Shown here piece by piece: positions 38,340 through 49,180 of a stretch of DNA of 64,000 nt. Within the stretch, counting starts at the first letter, position 1. Each line of letters starts with the position of its first letter. The DNA lies in the NCBI RefSeq assembly GCF_004565475.1, contig NZ_SRHX01000006.1:1-64000 (forward strand), given 5' to 3'. Source of the stretch: Lonepinella koalarum (GTDB lineage Bacteria; Pseudomonadota; Gammaproteobacteria; Enterobacterales; Pasteurellaceae). The notes under the pieces are model-generated. The model was given only the letters and a program-made list of their open reading frames with translations. It made no database searches and was not told where the DNA came from. A program made the translations under genes and the position numbers.

Positions 38340-38549
38340 CTACTCAATAATAGGAATAATTTTAGTTGCTTGAGCACCTTTATCTCCACTAACCATTTCA
38401 AAATTTACCTTTTGTCCAGCTTTCAATGAACGATAACCATCCATTTCAATCACCGAAAAATGAGCAAAAATATCCTCATCATTGCCCTCTCTGTTAATAA
38501 AGCCAAAACCTTTCGTATTATTAAACCATTTAACAACACCAACTTCCAT
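38340..38549 (-). CDS. cspD: Cold shock domain protein CspD
   Basis: 69-residue single-stranded nucleic-acid-binding protein. MEVGVVKWFNNTKGFGFINR carries RNP1 (KGFGFI) and DIFAHFS is RNP2. The order and the SVIEMDGYRSLKAGQKV segment match CspD rather than CspA. In E. coli CspD inhibits replication in stationary phase; here that is inferred. AGAGGTATCGT precedes the ATG. Confidence 0.9.
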   Translation of the reverse strand: MEVGVVKWFNNTKGFGFINREGNDEDIFAHFSVIEMDGYRSLKAGQKVNFEMVSGDKGAQATKIIPIIE

Positions 38550-38832
38550 ACGATACCTCTAATTTGGTCTAATGACAAAACAACAAGATGAATAATCTTG
38601 TTACCTACTTATATAGTTAAGGATTTTTTTATTTTATGCAATCAGTAAATGTCCAAAATTCGACATAGATCACAAAAATTTTTAGCTTAATCTGTTCAGC
38701 AAAATCAAAAAGTAATTGATATAGGGTTATTTAGTAATATATTTGAATGGATTTTTTGGTAAATCAATGAATTTAATGTAAACTAAGCAGACTTTTTTAT
38801 AATTAATTCTTTTTGGATTTCGGAGATTAAAA

Positions 38833-40236
38833 ATGACAAAAATAGCATCAATTGCTGATGTGTTACAAGGTAAAATAGCGATCGGTGAAAGTGTAACCGT
38901 ACGTGGTTGGGTGCGTACTCGCCGTGATTCTAAAGCAGGACTTTCTTTTCTTGCGGTTTATGATGGTTCTTGTTTTGCCCCCATTCAGGCGATCGTCAAT
39001 AACGATATTGCAAATTATGAAAATGAAGTATTACATTTAACCACGGGCTGTTCAGTGATTGTCACGGGAACCGTTGTAGAATCACCTGCCGAAGGTCAAG
39101 CGGTCGAATTACAAACTCAAACAGTTAAAGTGGCTGGTTGGGTGGAAGATCCAGATACTTACCCAATGGCGGCTAAACGTCATTCCATTGAATACTTACG
39201 AGAGGTTGCACATTTACGCCCACGTACTAATATTATCGGTGCCGTAGCTCGTGTTCGTCACTGTTTAGCACAAGCCATTCACCGTTTCTTCCATGAACAA
39301 GGTTTTTTCTGGGTCGCCAGTCCAATTATCACCGCATCTGATACCGAAGGTGCGGGCGAAATGTTCCGTATTTCTACCCTTGACTTAGAAAATTTACCTC
39401 GTAACGATAAAGGTGCGGTGGATTTTTCACAAGATTTTTTTGGACGTGAATCCTTTTTAACCGTATCAGGTCAATTAAATGCAGAAACTTACGCTTGTGC
39501 ATTAAGTAAAGTTTATACGTTCGGTCCAACATTCCGTGCAGAAAATTCTAATACTACTCGTCATTTAGCTGAATTTTGGATGATGGAACCTGAAGTGGCA
39601 TTTGCGGATTTAAATGATAATGCTAAATTAGCCGAAGATATGTTGAAATATGTGTTCCGTGCGGTACTTGCAGAACGCCGTGATGATTTAGAATTTTTTG
39701 CTAAACACATTGATAAAGATGTCATCACGCGTTTAGAAAATTTTGTGAGTTCTGATTTTGCTCAAATTGATTACACCGATGCTATTGAGGTGTTATTACA
39801 ATCAGGTAAGAAATTTGAATTTCCAGTGTCTTGGGGGATCGACTTATCTTCGGAACATGAACGTTATTTAGCCGAAGAACATTTTAAATCCCCTGTGGTG
39901 GTAAAAAACTATCCAAAAGATATTAAAGCGTTCTATATGCGTTTAAATGATGACGGCAAAACCGTGGCAGCGATGGACGTATTAGCGCCAGGAATCGGCG
40001 AAATTATCGGCGGTTCACAACGTGAAGAACGTTTAGACGTATTAGATAAACGTATGCAAGAAATGGGCTTAAATCCTGAAGATTACTGGTGGTATCGTGA
40101 TTTACGTCGTTATGGTACCGTACCACATGCTGGCTTTGGATTAGGTTTTGAACGTTTAATCGTTTATGTCACTGGTGTACAAAATATCCGTGATGTGATT
40201 CCTTTCCCAAGATCACCAAGAAATGCGAGTTTCTAA
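38833..40236 (+). CDS. asnS: Asparagine-tRNA ligase
   Basis: Class IIb synthetase, 467 residues (E. coli 466). N-terminal OB-fold anticodon domain starts with [20 protein letters not shown]; the catalytic core has motif 2 [20 protein letters not shown] and motif 3 [15 protein letters not shown]. AsnRS-specific [10 protein letters not shown] is present. A GGAG ribosome site (CGGAGATTAAAA) precedes ATG 38833. Terminates at 40253-40274. Confidence 0.97.
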   Translation: MTKIASIADVLQGKIAIGESVTVRGWVRTRRDSKAGLSFLAVYDGSCFAPIQAIVNNDIANYENEVLHLTTGCSVIVTGTVVESPAEGQAVELQTQTVKVAGWVEDPDTYPMAAKRHSIEYLREVAHLRPRTNIIGAVARVRHCLAQAIHRFFHEQGFFWVASPIITASDTEGAGEMFRISTLDLENLPRNDKGAVDFSQDFFGRESFLTVSGQLNAETYACALSKVYTFGPTFRAENSNTTRHLAEFWMMEPEVAFADLNDNAKLAEDMLKYVFRAVLAERRDDLEFFAKHIDKDVITRLENFVSSDFAQIDYTDAIEVLLQSGKKFEFPVSWGIDLSSEHERYLAEEHFKSPVVVKNYPKDIKAFYMRLNDDGKTVAAMDVLAPGIGEIIGGSQREERLDVLDKRMQEMGLNPEDYWWYRDLRRYGTVPHAGFGLGFERLIVYVTGVQNIRDVIPFPRSPRNASF

Positions 40237-40252
40237 ATATAGACATATAATT

Positions 40253-40274
40253 ATGGTGCGTAAAAACGCACCAT
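40253..40274. terminator. Bidirectional terminator between asnS and cysB
   Basis: ATGGTGCGT and ACGCACCAT form a 9-bp stem with an AAAA loop. The genes converge here; TTTT follows the plus-strand arm after ACA, and AATTAT follows on the other strand. Confidence 0.65.
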
Positions 40275-40279
40275 ACATT

Positions 40280-41263
<984 letters not shown>

Positions 41264-41287
41264 TTAACGAATTCTACTCTTAATTTG

Positions 41288-42436
41288 CTAGGATTTTTTA
41301 TAACGCTTATTAATGTCGCTATAACGTTTTACCGCTTTACGAATTTTTCCAGTATTCGCTCGGCGTTTGGTTTGTGTCATATCTAATTTCGTTTCCGTTT
41401 CAGGCGGTAACCCCACTAATTCACGTAAATAATTGACATTAACTAAATCCATTTCTTCCCAACCTCCACGTGGCAAAGATTTCATTAATTTAATATTTCC
41501 ATAACGAATACGAATTAAACGGCTGACTTGAATCCCTTGACTTTCCCATAATCGACGAACTTCACGATTACGCCCCTCCATTAAGGTAACATCAAACCAT
41601 TGATTTAATCCTGTCCCCCCCATGGATTTAATGTTCTTAAAGCTTGCCAAACCATCTTCCAATTGTACCCCTTTACGCAAACGAGCAATCATGGCATCAT
41701 CCACTTCACCAAATACACGTACTGAATATTCACGTTCCACTTCTTGGCTTGGATGCATTAACCGATTTGCCAGCTCACCATCAGTAGTAAACAATAATAA
41801 ACCGGATGTATTAATATCTAAACGTCCAACCGAAATCCAGCGAGAACCTGATAAGCGTGGTAAACGATCAAATACGGTGGCACGCCCCTCCGGGTCATTG
41901 CGAGTACACAACTCCCCTTCTGGTTTGTAATACATCAATACTCGGCATACTTCTTTTTGCACTGCAGTTAAATTAATTAAATTGCCATCAATACGAATTT
42001 TTAATCCTGAATGAACTGTGACGCGGTCACCAAGTGTTGCGATTTTACCGTCAACACTTACTCGCCCTGCTGCAATAATCGTTTCAATTTCACGGCGAGA
42101 ACCTTGTCCTGCATTGGCTAAAATCTTTTGTAATTTTTCCCCAGCCACCGTTGGTTTTTTCTCCGCCATTGCTACTGGCTTTGGTTTACGCATAGGCAAT
42201 GGTTTACGTTCGAAAGGAGCTTGCTCATTTTTGCTAGCACTATTTTTTGAAAGACCCGTTCGAGCATAATGAGTTTTTTCTGAATGCCCTTTTTCAGCAC
42301 GATTTCTATCATTGTGATCATTGTCATTACGACCTTTTTCACTGCTAAAACGAGAATTGAACTGCGGTGATTTTTCAACCTTTTTAGTTGAACGTTCTGT
42401 TGAGCGAAATGGTGATTTCGCAGTTTGAAATTTCAT
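41288..42436 (-). CDS. rluB: 23S rRNA pseudouridine(2605) synthase RluB
   Basis: Modifies U2605 of 23S rRNA. After a low-complexity basic N-terminus of about 95 residues (Ser, Arg, Lys, Glu rich) comes an S4 RNA-binding domain ([20 protein letters not shown]) and the RsuA-type catalytic domain with [20 protein letters not shown], whose Asp is the catalytic residue. ATG 42434-42436 follows AAAGGAAACATTT and gives 382 residues; E. coli RluB is 291, with its basic extension at the C-terminus. The N-terminal tail is probably disordered. Confidence 0.93.
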   Translation of the reverse strand: MKFQTAKSPFRSTERSTKKVEKSPQFNSRFSSEKGRNDNDHNDRNRAEKGHSEKTHYARTGLSKNSASKNEQAPFERKPLPMRKPKPVAMAEKKPTVAGEKLQKILANAGQGSRREIETIIAAGRVSVDGKIATLGDRVTVHSGLKIRIDGNLINLTAVQKEVCRVLMYYKPEGELCTRNDPEGRATVFDRLPRLSGSRWISVGRLDINTSGLLLFTTDGELANRLMHPSQEVEREYSVRVFGEVDDAMIARLRKGVQLEDGLASFKNIKSMGGTGLNQWFDVTLMEGRNREVRRLWESQGIQVSRLIRIRYGNIKLMKSLPRGGWEEMDLVNVNYLRELVGLPPETETKLDMTQTKRRANTGKIRKAVKRYSDINKRYKKS

Positions 42437-42487
42437 AAATGTTTCCTTTATTGTCACTTTCCCAAGCGTCATTATAAAATAAGATAA

Positions 42488-43111
42488 TTAAATAAATGGT
42501 GTTACTGAACCACTACCTTCTCGCAAAATAACAGGTGTTTCATCTGTTAAATCCACAACTGTTGTCGGTTCTTGACCTAAATAACCGCCATGAATAATCA
42601 AATCCACTTGACGTTCTAAACGATCACGAATTTCTTCCGGATCCGATTGTGTAATATGTTCTTCTTTTGGCAGCATCAATGAGCAAGATAAAATCGGCTC
42701 ACCCAAGGCTTTCAATAAATCTAAAGCAATTTGATTATCTGGCACACGAATGCCGATAGTTTTACGTTTTGATGTCATTAAACGACGTGGTAATTCTTTG
42801 GTGGCCGTTAAAATAAAGGTATAACGTCCAGGGGTATTATTTTTAATCAAACGATAAGCCACATTATTCACCGTAGCATAATGGGATAATTCCGATAAAT
42901 CACTGCACACCAAAGTAAAGTTATGTCCTTCGGGTAACTGACGAATTGCCACAATACGATCCATCGCATGCTTATCTCCTAACATACAACCTAACGCATA
43001 ACCAGAATCGGTTGGATAAACAATCACTCCACCATTGCGCAAAATTTCCACCGCTTGATTAATCAACCTCATTTGTGGATTTTCAGGATGGACATAAAAA
43101 AACTGACTCAT
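42488..43111 (-). CDS. yciO: YciO-like protein of the Sua5/YrdC family
   Basis: 207-residue protein with the YrdC double-stranded RNA-binding-like fold: GGVIVYPTDSGYALGCMLGD near the N-terminus and KRKTIGIRVPDN in the middle. Length and MSQFFYVHPENPQ start match E. coli YciO (206), a paralogue of the t6A enzyme TsaC whose exact role is unclear. Order yciO, rluB, cysB is that of H. influenzae HI1198-HI1200. The gap to rluB is 51 bp. Confidence 0.92.
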   Translation of the reverse strand: MSQFFYVHPENPQMRLINQAVEILRNGGVIVYPTDSGYALGCMLGDKHAMDRIVAIRQLPEGHNFTLVCSDLSELSHYATVNNVAYRLIKNNTPGRYTFILTATKELPRRLMTSKRKTIGIRVPDNQIALDLLKALGEPILSCSLMLPKEEHITQSDPEEIRDRLERQVDLIIHGGYLGQEPTTVVDLTDETPVILREGSGSVTPFI

Positions 43112-43290
43112 TGTATTTCCATTGTAATTAATATAAAAATTAGTTAAGTATTATATCGCATTGTTATATGATTTTGATAGTTTTATATCCATTCATTGCG
43201 TTGTTACACTCATTTTTTACCCTTTTAAAGGGATGGTTTGAGGTTTTTTGCTTCTAACGACCTGATTACTTGAAAAATCTCTAAATCCAT

Positions 43291-43306
43291 CCGCAATCGT
43301 TTGCTC
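43291..43306 (+). promoter_or_regulatory. PurR operator upstream of purE
   Basis: CCGCAATCGTTTGCTC matches the 16-bp PurR consensus ACGCAAACGTTTGCGT in 12-13 positions with the central CGTTTGC intact. It lies 70 bp before purE, near the expected promoter. purR itself is encoded at 7109-8116. Confidence 0.8.
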
Positions 43307-43375
43307 AAAATATTAAAATTATGCTATTCTACCCCACGTTTTTTACTATTCATATTTTTCTAATGGAAACTCAAA

Positions 43376-43873
43376 ATGTCTAATCAACATCCACAAATTG
43401 CCATTGTTATGGGCTCCCAAAGTGACTGGGCGACAATGCAGGAAGCTAGCCAAATTTTAGATCAATTACAGCTACCGTATCATGTTGAAGTGGTATCCGC
43501 TCACCGCACGCCAGATAAACTGTTTAGCTTTGCTGAAACTGCTGAACAAAAGGGCTATAAAGTGATTATTGCTGGAGCAGGAGGAGCCGCTCATTTACCG
43601 GGAATGCTTGCCGCTAAAACCCTGATTCCTGTATTGGGTGTGCCTGTTAAAAGCTCAATGTTAAGTGGCGTGGATAGCCTGTATTCTATTGTCCAAATGC
43701 CAAAAGGGATTCCAGTAGGCACATTAGCTATTGGACCGGCTGGTGCGGCTAATGCGGGATTATTGGCAGCTCAAATTTTAGCCGCTTGGGATACCGAATT
43801 GTCAATTCGTTTAAAAGCATTCCGTGACAAACAAACCAAGGTGGTGTTGGATAATCCCGATCCAAGAAATTGA
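43376..43873 (+). CDS. purE: N5-carboxyaminoimidazole ribonucleotide mutase
   Basis: Moves the carboxyl group of N5-CAIR to give CAIR in purine synthesis. The 165 residues begin with [17 protein letters not shown] (the GSxSD motif), with HRTPDKLF carrying the catalytic His region and [17 protein letters not shown]. Length matches E. coli (169). A PurR box lies upstream. It is followed by purK after 57 bp, with a hairpin between. Confidence 0.97.
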   Translation: MSNQHPQIAIVMGSQSDWATMQEASQILDQLQLPYHVEVVSAHRTPDKLFSFAETAEQKGYKVIIAGAGGAAHLPGMLAAKTLIPVLGVPVKSSMLSGVDSLYSIVQMPKGIPVGTLAIGPAGAANAGLLAAQILAAWDTELSIRLKAFRDKQTKVVLDNPDPRN

Positions 43874-43882
43874 TTAATTTTA

Positions 43883-43917
43883 ACCGCACTTTGTATAATG
43901 AAAAGTGCGGTGTTTTT
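43883..43917 (+). terminator. Uptake-signal hairpin between purE and purK
   Basis: ACCGCACTTT and AAAGTGCGGT pair perfectly (10 bp) with a 9-base loop, followed by GTTTTTT. It looks like a functional terminator but sits inside an operon, ending 14 bp before the purK start; partial termination would lower purK relative to purE. Confidence 0.75.
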
Positions 43918-43930
43918 TGAGATTTTTACT

Positions 43931-45010
43931 ATGCAACAAAGTACTTTATATCCCACTATTTATATTTTAGGCAATGGTCAACTTGGGCGTATGTTGCGTT
44001 ATGCTGGAGCACCTTTAGATATTAATGTCGAACCATTAGACTTTAACGCTCCCCTATTTGATTTGCCGAAAAATGCCATTATTACCGCAGAAATTGAACG
44101 TTGGGAACAAACGCCTTTAACGGAAATGCTCGGTAATCATGATAAATTTGTTAATCAAAAAGTGTTTGCGACGACAGCGGATCGTTTTTCCCAAAAATCC
44201 CTGTTAGATGAATTAAATCTACCGACGTCCCCTTGGGGGTTAATCAAAAGTGCGGTGGATTTTAATGATATTTTTGCGCATATAGGGGAAAAAATCGTGG
44301 TGAAACGTCGCACTGGAGGTTATGATGGACGTGGACAATGGATTATCACCCGACAAAATCAAAATGTCATTACAAATGACTTATTCGGCGAGGTGATTGC
44401 GGAAAAATTTATTCCCTTTGACGGTGAAGTGTCCATTGTAGGCGCAAGATTCCGCAATGGCGAAACACGTTTTTATCCTGTCACTCATAATTTACAGCAA
44501 AACGGTATTTTACGTTATAGCGTTGCTGACAATTCAAATGCTCATTTACAATCAACAGCCGAACAAATGCTTGGTAAAGTAATGTGTAAATTGGATTATA
44601 TCGGCGTCATGGCAATGGAATGTTTTGTGGTAAATAATCAATTATTAATCAATGAATTAGCACCACGCGTACATAACAGTGGACATTGGACACAACTGGG
44701 ATGTTCCATTAGCCAATTTGAATTACACTTGCGTGCGTTGTTAGATTTACCAACGCCTAAATTAGAAGTCTTTGCACCAAGTGTGATGGTCAATTTAATC
44801 GGTACAGCACATAATCCACAATGGTTAAACACGCCTTTTAGTCAAGTCCATTGGTATGGCAAAGAAGTGCGAGCGGGACGAAAAGTAGGGCATATTAATT
44901 TGACTCATATTGATAAAAACCAATTAATCGCTCAACTAAATAAATTACGTACGGAATTACCAGAAGATTATCACTCTGGTTTAGAGTGGACGATTGAAAA
45001 ATTAAAATAA
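43931..45010 (+). CDS. purK: N5-carboxyaminoimidazole ribonucleotide synthase
   Basis: ATP-grasp enzyme making N5-CAIR from AIR and bicarbonate. MQQSTLYPTIYILGNGQLGR leads into the nucleotide-binding loop; KRRTGGYDGRGQW is the ATP-grasp lysine region, GVMAMECFV and INELAPRVHNSGHWT the metal and substrate sites. 359 residues (E. coli 355). I chose ATG 43931; the in-frame ATG at 43898 lies inside the hairpin stem region. Uptake signal near 44253. Confidence 0.96.
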   Translation: MQQSTLYPTIYILGNGQLGRMLRYAGAPLDINVEPLDFNAPLFDLPKNAIITAEIERWEQTPLTEMLGNHDKFVNQKVFATTADRFSQKSLLDELNLPTSPWGLIKSAVDFNDIFAHIGEKIVVKRRTGGYDGRGQWIITRQNQNVITNDLFGEVIAEKFIPFDGEVSIVGARFRNGETRFYPVTHNLQQNGILRYSVADNSNAHLQSTAEQMLGKVMCKLDYIGVMAMECFVVNNQLLINELAPRVHNSGHWTQLGCSISQFELHLRALLDLPTPKLEVFAPSVMVNLIGTAHNPQWLNTPFSQVHWYGKEVRAGRKVGHINLTHIDKNQLIAQLNKLRTELPEDYHSGLEWTIEKLK

Positions 45011-45158
45011 TTTAATTTTGCACCGCAGTTTTTAGACTTTACCAAATTCAGTAGTAAAATGGTTATACCTGATGGAATAACTACTTGCAATTTTAGGCTA
45101 TACAGAGTATAAATTTTAACATATTAACAAAACATTTACATTTAAAAGGACAACAACT

Positions 45159-46349
45159 ATGTTTGAACATATTACTCCGGCGCCTGCCGATCCTATTTTA
45201 GGCTTAGGCGAGGCATTTAAATCAGAAAATCGTGCCAATAAAATTAATTTAGGTATCGGTGTTTATAAAGATGCCAAAGGCACTACGCCGATTATGCAAG
45301 CCGTTAAAGAAGCGGAAAAACGTCTATTTGACATCGAAACCACGAAAAACTATTTAGCCATTGACGGCGTAGCAGACTTCAATGAACGCACAAAAATTTT
45401 GTTATTTGGTGAAGGTTCAGACCTCATTAAGGACCGTCGTGCAAAAACGGTACAAAGTCTTGGCGGTACTGGGGCTTTACGTATTGCCGCAGAATTTATT
45501 AAACGCCAAACTAAAGCACAAAATGTCTGGATTAGCTCGCCAACATGGCCAAATCACAACGCGATTTTTAATGCTGTCGGTATCACGATTCGTGAATATC
45601 GTTACTATGATGCAGAACGTAAAGTGTTAGACTGGGATAATTTAATTGCCGATTTAACTCATGCGAGCGAAGGTGATGTGGTATTGTTACATGGTTGCTG
45701 TCATAACCCAACAGGAATTGATCCAACGCCAGCACAATGGAAACAATTAGCGGAGATGTCAGCTAAAAACGGTTGGTTGCCATTGTTTGACTTCGCCTAT
45801 CAAGGTTTAGGCAACGGTTTAGATGAAGATGCTGTAGGGTTACGTACTTTTGCGGCAAACCATAAAGAATTATTAGTTGCCAGTTCTTACTCTAAAAACT
45901 TTGGTTTATATAACGAACGTGTTGGTGCATTTACGTTGGTGGCTGAAAATGAACAAATTGCTGCCACAGCTTTAACTCAAGTTAAAACTATTGTACGTAC
46001 ACTCTACTCTAACCCAGCTTCACATGGGGCTGCAACGGTCGCTGTCGTATTAGCTGATCCAGTATTACGTAAACAATGGGAAGATGAATTAACTGAAATG
46101 CGTAATCGTATTAAAGCAATGCGAACAAAATTTGTAGCATTACTGAAAGAATTTGGCGCAAACCAAGACTTTGGCTTTATTACGCAACAAAATGGGATGT
46201 TCTCTTTCAGTGGCTTAAATGCCTCTCAAGTAGATCGCTTAAAAGATGAATTTGCAATTTATGCGGTACGTTCTGGTCGTATTAATGTAGCGGGTATTAC
46301 CGAAGATAATATTCGTCATTTGTGTGAGAGTATTGTGAAAGTGCTTTAA
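45159..46349 (+). CDS. aspC: Aspartate aminotransferase
   Basis: PLP enzyme interconverting aspartate and glutamate with their oxo acids. 396 residues, as E. coli AspC. PLP lysine is in [32 protein letters not shown] and [11 protein letters not shown] carry the Asn and Asp/Tyr of the cofactor site; the C-terminal SGRINVAGI holds the substrate Arg. AAAGGACAACAACT precedes the ATG. The purE, purK, aspC order follows H. influenzae HI1615-HI1617. TyrB-like aromatic activity cannot be excluded. Confidence 0.95.
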   Translation: MFEHITPAPADPILGLGEAFKSENRANKINLGIGVYKDAKGTTPIMQAVKEAEKRLFDIETTKNYLAIDGVADFNERTKILLFGEGSDLIKDRRAKTVQSLGGTGALRIAAEFIKRQTKAQNVWISSPTWPNHNAIFNAVGITIREYRYYDAERKVLDWDNLIADLTHASEGDVVLLHGCCHNPTGIDPTPAQWKQLAEMSAKNGWLPLFDFAYQGLGNGLDEDAVGLRTFAANHKELLVASSYSKNFGLYNERVGAFTLVAENEQIAATALTQVKTIVRTLYSNPASHGAATVAVVLADPVLRKQWEDELTEMRNRIKAMRTKFVALLKEFGANQDFGFITQQNGMFSFSGLNASQVDRLKDEFAIYAVRSGRINVAGITEDNIRHLCESIVKVL

Positions 46350-46372
46350 TATATTTCATTCATCATTGTTAT

Positions 46373-46411
46373 AATGAAAGCGAACCCTATGTGTTCGCTT
46401 TCATTTTTTAT
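46373..46411 (+). terminator. Terminator of aspC
   Basis: AATGAAAGCGAAC (46373-46385) and GTTCGCTTTCATT (46393-46405) form a 13-bp stem with a 7-base loop, then TTTTTA. Confidence 0.9.
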
Positions 46412-46466
46412 ATTTCACAACAACGGTACTATTTATTAGCGACCAAAAGTCATTAGCCAATAAAAA

Positions 46467-46486
46467 AGGACGCTTCACAGCGTCCT
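46467..46486 (-). terminator. Terminator of the infC-rpmI-rplT operon
   Basis: AGGACGCT and AGCGTCCT form an 8-bp stem with a 4-base loop; on the minus strand TTTTTTA follows. It is 20 bp past the rplT stop. Confidence 0.9.
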
Positions 46487-46506
46487 AATTTTCTATTCTT
46501 TAAAAA

Positions 46507-46863
<357 letters not shown>

Positions 46864-46914
46864 TTAATCTCCTAATGTATATGTTAACTAAAATTTACTA
46901 ATGAACGCTTATGC

Positions 46915-47112
46915 TTATACGTATGGCAAGCACGCTACAACTAAAACTTGATCAGCTTTCGCAACCATGGATTTATGACGTAGATGACGTTTACGTTTAG
47001 TAGTTTTCTTAGTCAAAATATGACGTAAGTGAGATTGTTTACGCTTGAAACCGCCAGAAGCTGTTTTCTTGAAACGCTTCGCAGCACCACGTACTGTTTT
47101 AATTTTAGGCAT
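46915..47112 (-). CDS. rpmI: 50S ribosomal protein L35
   Basis: 65 residues, [20 protein letters not shown], very basic, ending [12 protein letters not shown]. Family length. It is separated from infC by 219 bp, which holds a stable hairpin possibly used in L20 control. Confidence 0.97.
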
Positions 47113-47260
47113 TGTTTAAAAACTCCGCATTGTTTTGTTTAAAAAAGATAAATAGGCGAATATCTTGTTATATTGTTTGCAATATTTCAGACACTACTTG
47201 TAAAGCTCTTATTTATCACGTTATTCACAGAAATTTTCATCTCTGTTTTCCATAAAAGCC

Positions 47261-47284
47261 ATCAGGCTGCTGAGTGTGCCTGAT
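47261..47284 (-). promoter_or_regulatory. Stem-loop in the infC-rpmI spacer, possible L20 autoregulatory structure
   Basis: ATCAGGC and GCCTGAT pair (7 bp) with a 10-base loop in the minus-strand transcript, about 150 bases upstream of rpmI. In E. coli, L20 binds the rpmI leader and represses rpmI-rplT. The position suits that role, but I cannot confirm the pseudoknot. A long AT-only inverted repeat (TTTTTTATTGAAT with its complement) lies at about 47297-47333 next to the infC stop. Confidence 0.35.
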
Positions 47285-47331
47285 AAGCTTTAGATTTTTT
47301 ATTGAATAGATCTGCTCAATTCAATAAAAAA

Positions 47332-47871
47332 TTATTTCTTCTTAGGTGCTAACACCATAATCGCTTGGCGACCTTCCAATTTACCCGGTGCAGATTCCAC
47401 CATGGCAATTTCCGCCGTATCTTCTTTTACACGAGCCAATACATCTAAACCAATGTCTTGGTGAGCCATTTCTCGACCACGGAAACGTACAGTAATTTTA
47501 ACTTTATCACCATCTTCTAAAAAACGAAGAATATTGCGTAATTTTACTTGGTAGTCACCAATATCAGTACCCGGGCGGAATTTAATTTCTTTCACCTGTA
47601 CCACTTTTTGCTTTTTCTTCTGCTCTTTGGCGGCCTTTTCTTTTTCGTAAATAAATTTACCGTAGTTCATAATACGACAAACTGGCGGTTCAGCATTTGG
47701 GCTAATCTCAACTAAGTCTAACTCAGCTTCTTCAGCTTTTGCTAATGCTTCTTGAATTGATACGATACCTATTTGCTCGCCATTTTGATCGGTTAGGCGA
47801 ACTTCTTTAACGCGAATTTCATCATTAATACGATGAGCTCGGTTTGTCTGAACACGTTTTACTGGTTTAAT
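47332..47871 (-). CDS. infC: Translation initiation factor IF-3, AUU start codon
   Basis: IF-3 checks the start codon on the 30S subunit. The ATG-initiated frame covers only 112 residues (from 47670), but the reading frame continues upstream through [20 protein letters not shown] and [20 protein letters not shown] to an ATT at 47869-47871, preceded by AGAGGAATAGTACT and followed by AAA CCA GTA. This gives 179 residues, matching E. coli IF-3 (180). The AUU start is the known basis of infC autoregulation: IF-3 rejects its own start. The next in-frame stop upstream is at 47893-47895. Confidence 0.95.
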   Translation of the reverse strand: MKPVKRVQTNRAHRINDEIRVKEVRLTDQNGEQIGIVSIQEALAKAEEAELDLVEISPNAEPPVCRIMNYGKFIYEKEKAAKEQKKKQKVVQVKEIKFRPGTDIGDYQVKLRNILRFLEDGDKVKITVRFRGREMAHQDIGLDVLARVKEDTAEIAMVESAPGKLEGRQAIMVLAPKKK

Positions 47872-48035
47872 AGTACTATTCCTCTGGTCAATTTATTTTC
47901 ACATCATACTTTTTAGCCATTAGCAGAAGATATGATTTCTTTCTTTGCTCTACATTAAGCAAAACAGACGAAATTCTACGAGATTTTTCGAATTTATGCA
48001 ATAAAAGAATGCTTTTTACACATAAAAATTTGTCG

Positions 48036-49178
48036 TTAAGGGGTCTCCAATATTTCACACAATTTTTGCCCAAAAGGCTCACGCCAGCCTCGCATCAAAT
48101 CGGGTAATTTGTCTGGATCTTTTTGTTTTAGCCAAACCCACTTCATTAATTTTTCTAAACTTTTACGGCTTGCAATGACTTCGCAGGCTAAATTTTTAGG
48201 TGTTATCTCGAGTAATTTTTGTTGCAAGGCTTTAAATGTTTTTTTATAACGAGGATCATCGGAAAATCGTTCAATTACTGCTGGATAATCTATCGGGTCA
48301 ACTCGTTTTATTTGTTCAATAACTTGTAACATTTTTTTACCATGAATCCGTACTTCTTGCGAATGAATACCTAAATCCAACAAATTTGATGTATTTTGCG
48401 GATGATATTTCGCTACTAACCATAAATTTTCCGCACGAACCACGAAATTCAATGCAAGATCACGTTTAATCGCTTCCTGTTGCCGCCATTTAGCTAATAA
48501 TTTTAATCTCATTAACTCTTCTGAATTGAGCTTATTAACGTTTGGAATAGTTAAATAGGCTTTATCGGGATCGTTAACTTTCTCCTGCTTTTCCAATAAT
48601 AAATAGCTGTCAAATTGCACCGCACTTTGCCAAGGTGTTTGAGCGAGTTGCTCTGCCATTTTGTGATAAAGTGGTAACAAATACCATACATCTGCCGCTG
48701 CATATTCAAGCTGTTTGTCTGATAAAGGACGAGCCAACCAGTCGGTTCGAGATGCTCCTTTATCAAGGCTAAATTCAAAATAATGCTGCATTAAAGTGGC
48801 TAACCCTGTAGAATTTGGGAAAGACAAAAAATTCGCCATAATTTGTGTATCAATTAACGGTGTGGGTAACTGATTGAAATAATGCTGAAATACTTCCAAA
48901 TCTTCGTAGCAAGCATGTAACACTTTCAGCACATTCTTATTTGATAATAAAGCAATAAAAGGCGAAAAATCAGTGATGTCATTGGGATCAATTAGACTGA
49001 CTTGCTCACCATCATAAAGTTGAATTAAACCTAATTTTGGATAATAACTGCGCACTCGGATAAACTCCGTATCTAAAGCAACCACCGCTTTTTGTTGAGC
49101 CAATTCGCAAATTTGAGCCAAACCTTGATTATCACTAATCATCTGAAAGTGCGGTTTATTTTGGATTTCTTTGATCAT
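48036..49178 (-). CDS. rnd: Ribonuclease D
   Basis: 3'-5' exoribonuclease trimming tRNA precursors. DEDD residues are visible in VALDTEFIRVRSY, HACYEDLEVFQHY and LEYAAADVWYLLPLY; HRDC-type helical domains follow (LKLLAKWRQQEAIKRDLALN). 380 residues (E. coli 375). Its start is 2 bp from the fadD stop, the end of the yoaA-tsaB-slp-fadD-rnd cluster. ACATCATGATTA: no strong ribosome site, so coupled translation with fadD is likely. Confidence 0.96.
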   Translation of the reverse strand: MIKEIQNKPHFQMISDNQGLAQICELAQQKAVVALDTEFIRVRSYYPKLGLIQLYDGEQVSLIDPNDITDFSPFIALLSNKNVLKVLHACYEDLEVFQHYFNQLPTPLIDTQIMANFLSFPNSTGLATLMQHYFEFSLDKGASRTDWLARPLSDKQLEYAAADVWYLLPLYHKMAEQLAQTPWQSAVQFDSYLLLEKQEKVNDPDKAYLTIPNVNKLNSEELMRLKLLAKWRQQEAIKRDLALNFVVRAENLWLVAKYHPQNTSNLLDLGIHSQEVRIHGKKMLQVIEQIKRVDPIDYPAVIERFSDDPRYKKTFKALQQKLLEITPKNLACEVIASRKSLEKLMKWVWLKQKDPDKLPDLMRGWREPFGQKLCEILETP

Positions 49179-49180
49179 GA

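Noticed and set aside
45011-45158. TyrR box upstream of aspC
   Set aside because: No TGTAAA-N6-TTTACA match of useful quality was found.
47332-47670. 112-residue ATG-initiated version of IF-3
   Set aside because: It lacks the conserved N-terminal domain, which is encoded in frame upstream from an AUU start.
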